Assembly (NCBI GenBank): GCA_021818905.1
Contig: JAKASS010000008.1
Location: 1-48,837 of the forward strand
Length of the DNA stretch: 48,837 nucleotides
Direction: 5' to 3'
Source of the DNA: Nanobdellota archaeon
Lineage (GTDB): Archaea; Nanobdellota; Nanobdellia; Parvarchaeales; Parvarchaeaceae
Made by a program: the position numbers and the translations under genes. Shown here piece by piece: positions 39,224 to 46,213 of the stretch. Every line of letters starts with the position of its first letter. Position 1 is the first letter of the stretch. The notes under the pieces are model-generated. The model did no database searches. It worked only from the letters and a program-made list of their open reading frames with translations, and was not told the DNA's origin.

Positions 39224-40492
39224 ATGGAAATAAAGAACTATCTCGTGGATAAAAAACTGGACATAGATTCGTTGTACGTAAAGGCCCGCGGACTAAAATT
39301 AGAGCCGACCATAAATTTTATCACCTCTATCATAGGGCCGAGGCGGGCAGGGAAGACTTACCTTATATATGAATTTATAAAAGAAAAACGGCTTAAACCG
39401 GAAGATTATCTGTTCATCGACTTTGAAGACGAAGACACCATAAGTTTTAGACGAGAAGACCTGCTAAGATCGCCATACTTATCCAAAGAGACCTACGGCA
39501 AAGAACCAGATTACTTATTTTTCGACGAGATCCAGAACTTGAAAGAATGGGAACGTTTGGTCTATACACTGTATGAGAAAAAAAGATACAAGATAGTGAT
39601 CACGGGCTCATCATCTAAATTGCTGAGCAAGGAAATAGCGACTTCATTGCGCGGTCGGGCTTTACCATTGACAGTCTTGCCGCTTTCTTTTGTGGAGGTC
39701 CTAAAGGCGAAGAACGTGACCCTATCACCGCCACTATCAAGCGAAAAGACCAGTAGTATAAAATATGAGCTGTCAAACTATCTAGTCAATGGCGGGTTTC
39801 CTGACATAGTGTTTGACAACGCAAAAGCCACCCAGTTCTTCAGGCAATATCTAGATCTAGTGATCTTTAAGGACTTGACGGAACGGTTCGGCATAAGAAA
39901 TATCTCCGTCGTAAAGTTGCTCATGAATTCTATATTATCCGCGTCCGGGAAAGAATTCTCGATAAGCAAACAATACAAGACACTAAGAAGCATGGGAATG
40001 AACGTCAGCCAGAAGACCGTATATTCATATGCGCAATTATTCGAAGATTCGTTTTTCTGTTTTTTCATCCCAAGGTTTTCGACCTCATTGAGAAAATCGT
40101 CTTTATCCGTCAAAAAAGTATATCTGAACGACAATGGCTTCGCAAACATTTCGGGCGACAAAGAACGTGGAAGGCAGATGGAAAATGCGGTTTTTCTGGA
40201 ATTGCTAAGAAGAAAAGACAATTACGATATTTTTTACTGGAAAGACTATCAGCAGAGAGAAGTAGATTTCGTAATGAGCACAAACGGCAAATCCCTCGGC
40301 CTTATACAGGTGACTTACGCCAGCCATAAGGAAGAATTGGGACAGAGGGAGCGCTCTTCGCTGCTTGTCGCATCAGAAGAACTGCATTGCAATAATCTTC
40401 TGATTATAACCTGGGACTACGAAGCGGAGGAGAAGATCAAAGGCAAGAAGATAAGGTTCGTTCCCTTGTGGAAGTGGCTCCTTGACGTTTGA
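39224..40492 (+). CDS. AAA_14/DUF4143-type ATPase, copy 1
   Basis: 422 residues. Walker A GPRRAGKTYL (about 38-47), Walker B YLFFDEIQNL (about 100-109), sensor-like VITGSSSKLLSKEIATSLRG, then a DUF4143 region with DFVMSTNGKSLGLIQVTYA (nuclease-like core). The C-terminus from ITWDYEAEEK to WKWLLDV is identical in copies 2 and 3. Such ATPases occur in many copies in archaea; their job is not established. Leaderless promoter with a flanking inverted repeat. Confidence 0.85.
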   Translation: MEIKNYLVDKKLDIDSLYVKARGLKLEPTINFITSIIGPRRAGKTYLIYEFIKEKRLKPEDYLFIDFEDEDTISFRREDLLRSPYLSKETYGKEPDYLFFDEIQNLKEWERLVYTLYEKKRYKIVITGSSSKLLSKEIATSLRGRALPLTVLPLSFVEVLKAKNVTLSPPLSSEKTSSIKYELSNYLVNGGFPDIVFDNAKATQFFRQYLDLVIFKDLTERFGIRNISVVKLLMNSILSASGKEFSISKQYKTLRSMGMNVSQKTVYSYAQLFEDSFFCFFIPRFSTSLRKSSLSVKKVYLNDNGFANISGDKERGRQMENAVFLELLRRKDNYDIFYWKDYQQREVDFVMSTNGKSLGLIQVTYASHKEELGQRERSSLLVASEELHCNNLLIITWDYEAEEKIKGKKIRFVPLWKWLLDV

Positions 40493-40541
40493 ACGCCGGG
40501 ATAAAGACGGCCGCACGGTCTAGCAGTCCTCGGCTTCAAAC
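40399..40541 (+). repeat. Conserved 3' cassette, copy 1
   Basis: The last 31 codons and about 50 bases after the stop closely match the ends of ATPase copies 2 and 3 (ACCTGGGACTACGAAGC; AAGATAAGGTTCGT; GACGTTTGAACG; GCACGGTCTAGC). This copy is the most diverged, with about 15 percent differences. The cassette is richer in GC- and C-ending codons than the gene body. Confidence 0.75.
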
Positions 40542-40630
40542 GCCCGATCATTCACGTTTCCTACAAGAAACATTAAAAAAGAGATTTTCAAGAAGAAGGC
40601 GTGTTAAATCCGTAGGGGTACATAAAATAT

Positions 40631-40659
40631 AAATAGTTTCCCCCTTTAAGAAACTATTT
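40631..40659 (+). promoter_or_regulatory. Perfect 10-bp inverted repeat at the ATPase 2 promoter
   Basis: AAATAGTTTC (40631-40640) and GAAACTATTT (40650-40659) are exact reverse complements with a 9-bp spacer. The right arm overlaps the TATA box ACTATTTAAAAG, about 27 nt before ATG 40684. A repressor site is the simplest reading. 40542-40630 is otherwise without features. Confidence 0.55.
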
Positions 40660-40683
40660 AAAAGAATCGGCCCTTTGTATATT

Positions 40684-41973
40684 ATGGAACGTAAGGCAAT
40701 CGAACGGTATCTTATAAATAAGAAAGAGGAGATAAGGTCGCTTACGGTGAAAGAGAGACTGACATCTTTTGAAGTTTCGAAGCAATTTGTAACCGTCATA
40801 GTCGGCGCTAGAAGAACTGGCAAGACGTATGGGGTGCTAGACTTTTTGTTAAATAAATTAAGATTAAAGGATCCCGATTTTTTGTACTTGAACTTGGAAG
40901 ACGTAGATCTCGATGGAATTACGAATAAAGACATATCTGATACCGTAAATGTACACCAGCAGATATACGGGGTGCCGCCTTCGATCATATACGTGGACGA
41001 GCCACAAGTAGTACAAGATTGGGAAAAGGCGATTTATTCTCTTCACGAAAAGAAGTCCTTTAAGATAATAATAACTGGCTCTTCGTCAAAGCTTTTAAGC
41101 AAGGAAATCGCCTCGGCTTTAAGAGGTAGAACATTGACTTATTCTGTCTATCCACTATCATTTAAAGAATACTTATCCTTTAAAGGAGTTACTCCTAAAG
41201 AAGGGGGGCCGTTGCCTAGTTCTATAAAAAATAAGATAATGTATGAGTTATCAGCGTATCTTGCCACCGGGAGTCTCCCAGACATCGTCATAAACCCATC
41301 GATTTCGTCCAAATTCTATAATGATTATATCGATTTGATAATCTTTAGGGATATAGTCGAAAGATTTGGAATAAAAAACATAGGTATAATACGGTTTGTA
41401 ATAAAATCGCTGATAACTTCCTTTTCGAAGCAAGCGTCGATACATAGTATGTATAAAGCTTTGAAAGGCAATGGACAGAAAATAAGCAAAAAAACATTGT
41501 ATTCTTACGTTTTCTTATTAGAAGATGCATACTTTTCTTTTCAGTTAAAGAAATTCAACTTTTCAAATAAGAAATCCGAACTGAGCATATCGAAGACTTA
41601 CTTGAATGATTGGGGAGTCGCGTCTATGATGTTAGATCTTAAAACGGAAATCGGAAGGACGATGGAAAATGCAGTCTTTATAGAATTAAAACGTAGACAA
41701 ACGCAGAATGATAAACTTTATTATAGTGATATTGGTGACGAGATAGATTTCGTTAAAGTAGAAAAAAATAAAGTTTCAGATCTTATACAAGTCACTTACG
41801 CGTCGAATAAGAACGAAATAAAAGAGAGGGAGATAGAAAATTTATTAAGCGGGTCCATAAAACTTAACTGCAACGATCTCCTCGTGATAACCTGGGACTA
41901 CGAAGCCGAGGAAAAAGTAAAAGGCAAGAAGATAAGGTTCGTCCCCTTGTGGAAATGGCTCCTCGACGTTTGA
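40684..41973 (+). CDS. AAA_14/DUF4143-type ATPase, copy 2
   Basis: 429 residues from ATG 40684 (a TTG at 40675 is in frame but upstream of the expected transcription start). Walker A GARRTGKTYG, Walker B SIIYVDEPQVV, TGSSSKLLSKEIASALRG, then DEIDFVKVEKNKVSDLIQVT. The body is AT-rich and only moderately similar to copy 1, but the last 31 residues differ at one position (Val for Ile). Own promoter with an inverted repeat. Confidence 0.85.
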   Translation: MERKAIERYLINKKEEIRSLTVKERLTSFEVSKQFVTVIVGARRTGKTYGVLDFLLNKLRLKDPDFLYLNLEDVDLDGITNKDISDTVNVHQQIYGVPPSIIYVDEPQVVQDWEKAIYSLHEKKSFKIIITGSSSKLLSKEIASALRGRTLTYSVYPLSFKEYLSFKGVTPKEGGPLPSSIKNKIMYELSAYLATGSLPDIVINPSISSKFYNDYIDLIIFRDIVERFGIKNIGIIRFVIKSLITSFSKQASIHSMYKALKGNGQKISKKTLYSYVFLLEDAYFSFQLKKFNFSNKKSELSISKTYLNDWGVASMMLDLKTEIGRTMENAVFIELKRRQTQNDKLYYSDIGDEIDFVKVEKNKVSDLIQVTYASNKNEIKEREIENLLSGSIKLNCNDLLVITWDYEAEEKVKGKKIRFVPLWKWLLDV

Positions 41974-42044
41974 ACGTCGGGATAAGGACGGACGCGCGAT
42001 CTAGCGGTCCCCGGCTTCTCGGCATCCTCTTCATAAGGCATCTG
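41870..42044 (+). repeat. Conserved 3' cassette, copy 2
   Basis: About 175 bases are nearly identical to 43474-43648. Identity starts abruptly at CTGCAACGATCTCCTCGT inside the gene and continues 70 bases past the stop to CCTCTTCATAA. CGACGTT-TG-AACGTCG forms a 7-bp hairpin that includes the TGA stop. The base composition changes at the start of the cassette. Confidence 0.8.
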
Positions 42045-42234
42045 TACTTCCCTCCGCCAGTCGACTATCGTCTTTCTCATGGATATCAGGTCCTTGAATA
42101 AGACTGCGTCCAGGCAGCTGCCTTCTAGCTTCGTTTATTATTGCCTTGTCCATTTCTCGTATATTCTGAAATCCTTTAAGTTCTACACGGCTTCCGCCTT
42201 CTATTGAAAGGTTTACGTCCTGCCGCCCATGCAT
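42031..42234 (-). pseudogene. Fragment of a GatE/GatB amidotransferase subunit
   Basis: About 40 codons (42112-42234) read GRQDVNLSIEGGSRVELKGF then QNIREMDKAIINEARRQ. This matches the RQDxNVSIxGGxRVEIKGVQ block of GatE/GatB, the tRNA-dependent amidotransferase subunit. No other part of that gene is visible; the frame then runs into unrelated sequence. It is a displaced fragment lying between ATPase copies 2 and 3. Confidence 0.6.
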
Positions 42235-42308
42235 TGTGGAGGTCTAGATTTTGTTAATCTCTACCTTATAAAGGAAGCTTTTTATATAAAGACGATCATA
42301 ACGTTTCT

Positions 42309-43577
42309 ATGGTCTCGATCTTCGATTTAAAGTCCGCCATCGCCGAAAAAGAAGCGGAACTTAGATTAAAATTTAAGAGTGAGAATATAATCGGACGGGA
42401 ATTGATCTCGAGGGTCAAAAATCCGAGACGGGATTTCGCTACGATAATAACCGGTCCGAGGCGAAGCGGCAAATCCATATTCGCGTTTCAATTGGCAAAA
42501 AACGAGAATTTTGGTTACGTTAACTTCGATGACGAAAGACTGAGAATCCCAGCAAAAGACTTAAATAGAGTTTTGGAAGCGCTATATGTCCTAAAGGGCG
42601 ATATAAATTTATTCATATTCGATGAGATACAGAACATAGACGGCTGGGAACCATTCGTTTCCAGACTTTTGGGCTCAAAGAGAATAATCCTAACGGGCAG
42701 CAATGCAAAGATCATGAGTAAAGAACTGGCTACACGACTTACCGGCAGACATTTAGATTATGAATTATTCCCTTTTAGTTTTAGAGAATTTCTTAGATTC
42801 AAATCACATAAAACGGACGAACCTAGCATTTATTTAACGCAAGAAAGGGCGAATTTAGTGGAATTAACAGAAAAATATATAATAAACGGCGGGTTTCCTC
42901 TTGCCGTAAGAGAAGGGAAAATCGTATTGGTAGAGCTGTACAAGGACATAATAGAAAAGGACGTTGTACAGCGATACAAAATAAACATGAGGACAAAATT
43001 GGCAGAGGTTTCGAGATATCTTATATCAAACGCTTCTTCAGAGATAACATACGCTAAACTAAAAAATATATTTGAGATAAGAGGACAGCACACGATCCAA
43101 GACTGGATAACTTATCTCGAAAAGGCATACCTGCTGTTTAAAGTAGAACGGTTCTCCTTTAAATTGAAAGAAGCAATAATAGCCCCCAAAAAGATCTATT
43201 GCATAGATACGGGCATCATAGGTATGATCTCCCCTCGGCATAGCATGAGTAGACTGATGGAAAATGTCGTCGCCATAGATTTAATAAGGAAAAAAGCTTA
43301 TTCGGGCGTCGAAATAAATTATTGGAAAAATCATACGCAGAAAGAAGTCGATTTTGTTTTGAGAAACGGCAATAAAGTGCTTTCGTTGATACAAGTTACT
43401 TACGCCTCTAGCAAAATAGACGTTAAAGACAGAGAAATAAACAATCTTCTTGCTGCTTCAAAAGAGCTCCACTGCAACGATCTCCTCGTCATAACGTGGG
43501 ACTACGAAGCCGAGGAGAAGATCAAAGGCAAGAAGATAAGGTTCGTCCCTTTGTGGAAATGGCTCCTCGACGTTTGA
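42309..43577 (+). CDS. AAA_14/DUF4143-type ATPase, copy 3
   Basis: 422 residues. Walker A TGPRRSGKSIFAF (about 50-62), Walker B LFIFDEIQNIDGW, ILTGSNAKIMSKELATRLTG, then KEVDFVLRNGNKVLSLIQVT. Body sequence differs strongly from copies 1 and 2, but the end from ITWDYEAEEK to WKWLLDV is identical. TATA TTTTTATATAAAG is about 25 nt upstream (leaderless). Function unknown; possibly a stress or defence STAND-like ATPase. Confidence 0.85.
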   Translation: MVSIFDLKSAIAEKEAELRLKFKSENIIGRELISRVKNPRRDFATIITGPRRSGKSIFAFQLAKNENFGYVNFDDERLRIPAKDLNRVLEALYVLKGDINLFIFDEIQNIDGWEPFVSRLLGSKRIILTGSNAKIMSKELATRLTGRHLDYELFPFSFREFLRFKSHKTDEPSIYLTQERANLVELTEKYIINGGFPLAVREGKIVLVELYKDIIEKDVVQRYKINMRTKLAEVSRYLISNASSEITYAKLKNIFEIRGQHTIQDWITYLEKAYLLFKVERFSFKLKEAIIAPKKIYCIDTGIIGMISPRHSMSRLMENVVAIDLIRKKAYSGVEINYWKNHTQKEVDFVLRNGNKVLSLIQVTYASSKIDVKDREINNLLAASKELHCNDLLVITWDYEAEEKIKGKKIRFVPLWKWLLDV

Positions 43578-43648
43578 ACGTCGGGATAAGGACGGACGCG
43601 CGATTTAGCGGTCCCCGGCTTCTCGGTGTCCTCTTCATAAAGTATCTA
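43474..43648 (+). repeat. Conserved 3' cassette, copy 3
   Basis: Matches 41870-42044 with few changes through the stop codon, the TGA-containing hairpin CGACGTTTGAACGTCG and the GC-rich tail (GGACGGACGCGCGAT, GCGGTCCCCGGCTTCTCGG). GGAC and GTCC inside this tail could pair into a second stem. Beyond 43650 the copies diverge. Confidence 0.8.
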
Positions 43649-43748
43649 TCCTTTCCTCTGCCACAGGTCTTTTTGATTCCCGATTTCACCTCCTAAAACA
43701 GCAATGGGTCTTTTCCAAGATCATGAGTAAACTCTAGCCTTTGTCTGA

Positions 43749-45182
43749 TCATATACAGCAACTTGTGTCTTTGACATTTCTAAAGAAGGATTGAGCGACT
43801 ATTTTTAGAGCCTCTGACATCGTTGGAAAAACATGTATCGTATCTATCACATCTTCGACTTTATAATCATTTTTCACTATCATGGTCGCTCCATGTATAA
43901 GCTCCGCCGCTAAAGGCGAGAGTATTTGCACACCCAAAACTACATGCGTCTTTGGGTGTACGACCATTTTTATCATGCCACTTGTGTTGCCCATTATCAC
44001 GGCTTTTGGCACGTCACTAAATCTGACTAGCCTACATGCGCATGCTTTGAACTTTTCAATCGCTTCTTTTTCTGTGATACCGACGCTCGCGAATTGAGGT
44101 TCCGTGAATACGGCCCTTGGTACGATATTTTTATTTATTTTTTTATGAGCGCCCAATAAGGCGTTTTCAGCGGCATGTGTGCCTTCTCTAGCGGCCAGCG
44201 CTTCTAACATTGGCTCTCCTGTCACGTCGCCGGCAGCAAATATATTTGGGTTGCTTGTCCTCATTTCCTGGTCTATCGTTATTTCGCCTTTGGCGCCGAC
44301 TGTGATATTGGCTTTTTCAGTATTCAGTGCCTTTATATTTGGCGTCCTACCAGTGGCAAAAAGGATCGAAGACGCTTCAAACACGGCCGTTTCTCCATTG
44401 ACCACCGCGTTTACAATGATTTTATTGTTTGCGGCGCCCTTCTCAAAGCTTTTGAGGTCGACATTTGTGCGTATTTCTATCCCATCTTCTCTTAAGTATG
44501 ACTCTAATGCTCTAGACAGCTCTGGCTCTTCCTCCGGAATGAGCAACTGGCTTCTTTGGAGAAGTGTCACTTTTGTCCCAAACCTATTGTACATTTGTGC
44601 GAATTCTAGGCCAAGAGCACGCCCACCGATCACAATGAGTGATTCTGGGATCCTTTCCTGTTCAAGACCTTCTATATTTGTCCAATAATTTATACTGTCT
44701 ATTCCTTTTAGTTTTGGTATTGAGGGACTAGCGCCAGTTGCAATAATAAATTTTTTCCCCCAAATGACCGTGCTTGCGCTATTTTGCCTGATTTCTACCT
44801 CGTTTTCAGAAATGAAGCCCGCAATGCCTTCATAGAGCTCTACGTTTTTGAGCTTGCTTAGTACCTTTTCGTATTTTTCATGTCTCAAATTCTCTACAAG
44901 GGTTTTTTTAAACTCCATTATTTTGGCAAAATCAAACTCTTCGTCATGTTGCACGATCGTATTTTTCCCCAAATCGTGATTTCTTGTATTTCTTATGACC
45001 TCTCCGCTGACAAGAAGCCTTTTGCTTGGGACACAGCCGACATTGACACAGGTCCCGCCGATCATGCCGCCTTTTATCATAGCGGCCTTACTGCCAAGCT
45101 CGTCTGCCTTTATTGCAGCGGCAAAGGCTGCTGCACCATTGCCTAATATGACTAATTCATATTCTTTGCTCGTCATCATCAC
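43749..45182 (-). CDS. merA: Mercuric reductase
   Basis: 477 residues of the pyridine nucleotide-disulfide oxidoreductase family, reducing Hg(II) to Hg(0) with NADPH. FAD-binding ILGNGAAAFAAAIKA, redox pair C45/C50 in GGTCVNVGCVPSKRLL, NAD-binding VIGGRALGLEFAQ, and the C-terminal vicinal pair C475-C476 in KDTSCCI that is diagnostic for MerA. No N-terminal HMA domain, as in other archaeal MerA. The regulator lies four bases upstream. Confidence 0.93.
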   Translation of the reverse strand: MMMTSKEYELVILGNGAAAFAAAIKADELGSKAAMIKGGMIGGTCVNVGCVPSKRLLVSGEVIRNTRNHDLGKNTIVQHDEEFDFAKIMEFKKTLVENLRHEKYEKVLSKLKNVELYEGIAGFISENEVEIRQNSASTVIWGKKFIIATGASPSIPKLKGIDSINYWTNIEGLEQERIPESLIVIGGRALGLEFAQMYNRFGTKVTLLQRSQLLIPEEEPELSRALESYLREDGIEIRTNVDLKSFEKGAANNKIIVNAVVNGETAVFEASSILFATGRTPNIKALNTEKANITVGAKGEITIDQEMRTSNPNIFAAGDVTGEPMLEALAAREGTHAAENALLGAHKKINKNIVPRAVFTEPQFASVGITEKEAIEKFKACACRLVRFSDVPKAVIMGNTSGMIKMVVHPKTHVVLGVQILSPLAAELIHGATMIVKNDYKVEDVIDTIHVFPTMSEALKIVAQSFFRNVKDTSCCI

Positions 45183-45186
45183 CGCC

Positions 45187-45525
45187 TCATTTGATAGTCA
45201 TCTTTCTAACATCAGAAAGCATTTCGCAATCTCTTATTTTGTCACCAAAAATCTTTGCATGCTTATTTGCAGCGTCTATGATCGGCGTTATCGTGTCTTT
45301 GTTTAGCCCATATATCATTTTTTTACCTTTCCTCTCTGAGTGAACAAAACCGCACACCGCTAGGCAGCGTAGTTCATGGGACACCCTGGGCTGCTCTTCG
45401 TGTATCTCTCCACAAATTTCATTTACATCCATGGGCGCTTTCAAGAGGGCTTCTATTATGGCTAATCTAACCTCGTTTGAAAGTACCTTGAAGATCAATA
45501 CATTGACGCCATTCTCGCTTTTCAT
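45187..45525 (-). CDS. ArsR-family metal-responsive repressor (archaeal MerR type)
   Basis: 112-residue winged-helix protein: LSNEVRLAIIEALLKAPMDV, NEICGEIHEEQPRVSHELRCL, then HSERKGKKMIYGLNKD (wing). Cysteines in NEIC, ELRC and AVCGF and a later DCE could sense metal. In Sulfolobales, mer operons are controlled by an ArsR-fold protein named MerR; position next to merA supports that role here. Confidence 0.9.
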   Translation of the reverse strand: MKSENGVNVLIFKVLSNEVRLAIIEALLKAPMDVNEICGEIHEEQPRVSHELRCLAVCGFVHSERKGKKMIYGLNKDTITPIIDAANKHAKIFGDKIRDCEMLSDVRKMTIK

Positions 45526-45568
45526 ACAAAATCAATATTTAATGATCAACGCCGATCACGACCGTACT

Positions 45569-45667
45569 TTATTTTCCCGCCGCTGAGATCACCACATCGC
45601 AACAAGAGCAAGAGTCCATACAACGTCCCTTTTGCTTAGGTTCACTTTGTTTAGCCATTTTTGCCAT
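45569..45667 (-). CDS. Cys-rich 32-aa peptide at the head of the mer operon
   Basis: ATG 45665-45667 to TAA 45569-45571. The sequence starts MAKMAKQSEPKQKGRC and continues MDSCSCCDVVISAAGK, giving C-x(3)-C-x-C-C, a compact soft-metal site. A TATA-like GATATAAATAC lies about 32 nt upstream on the minus strand and is the only clear promoter for the arsR and merA genes. It may buffer or deliver Hg(II). A second ATG (codon 4) is possible. Confidence 0.6.
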   Translation of the reverse strand: MAKMAKQSEPKQKGRCMDSCSCCDVVISAAGK

Positions 45668-45731
45668 AAAACCACAATATAAACATAGTAAGAGTAAGTA
45701 TTTATATCTTAACATATGATAAAATAACGAT

Positions 45732-45809
45732 ATGATATGCCTGCTTGAGTATGAACGTAATGCAATTAGGATAATACTTGCGGATAGGCCCTACAGTTTG
45801 TTATTATAG
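45732..45809 (+). pseudogene. 25-codon ORF cut off at a dispersed repeat
   Basis: ATG 45732 to TAG 45807 encodes MICLLEYERNAIRIILADRP and YSLLL. It has a TATA-like ATTTATATC upstream and helical look, like the beginning of a regulator. It ends exactly where TATAGCTCTCCAC begins, so the gene was probably truncated by that element. Weak evidence. Confidence 0.3.
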
Positions 45810-45863
45810 CTCTCCACTATTATAGCTCTCCACATAAGTAAACCGACACCAAAATAGGGAACC
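45805..45863. repeat. Dispersed repeat, copy 2 with a partial duplication
   Basis: TATAGCTCTCCAC occurs at 45805-45817 and starts again at 45821, where a 43-bp match to 18865-18907 follows (CCGACACCAAAATAGG at 45843-45858). The doubling suggests nested or repeated insertion of the same end. Confidence 0.55.
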
Positions 45864-45883
45864 TACGCTTGTGCATAAGTCCC

Positions 45884-46099
45884 TCAAATAAGCTTAGGTC
45901 TGTCCGGCTCGTTTGAATCTTCTCTTTGCTGGCACTTTAGCCAATCAGTCTGTCGTAAAGCATGGCCTTTATTTATATTGTCTCGTGTTTTTGGAGGCGA
46001 CAGTCTTTCACCATCGGATATCACCTTGTCGTAAAGATTGCCCCCACCCCCACTTCTTATCGATCCCTTTTTAGCGATATTAGACGTCATATCAGTCAT
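45884..46099 (-). CDS. Questionable ORF (71 aa)
   Basis: Hydrophilic sequence starting MTDMTSNIAKKGSIRSGGGG, with a run of Gly and many charged residues; no known motif and no clear promoter. It may be a fragment of a gene broken by the adjacent repeat, or not a gene. Region 46100-46213 is the promoter region for the ATPase and shows no strong TATA box. Confidence 0.25.
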   Translation of the reverse strand: MTDMTSNIAKKGSIRSGGGGNLYDKVISDGERLSPPKTRDNINKGHALRQTDWLKCQQREDSNEPDRPKLI

Positions 46100-46213
46100 A
46101 GTTCGGCTTAGAATAAAGGTCTACTAGTCGAGTCATGCACACGCATAGAATCGATATAAACAAGCAGACATTAAAGACTGCATGGGCACACCTTTCGATA
46201 CCCCTCTTTTTTT

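Noticed and set aside
40548-40988. Minus-strand ORF of 146 codons
   Set aside because: It overlaps the promoter and start of ATPase copy 2 in antisense and has no recognisable features.
40387-43660. CRISPR-like or satellite repeat array
   Set aside because: The repeats are three gene ends about 1.5 kb apart, not short regularly spaced units.
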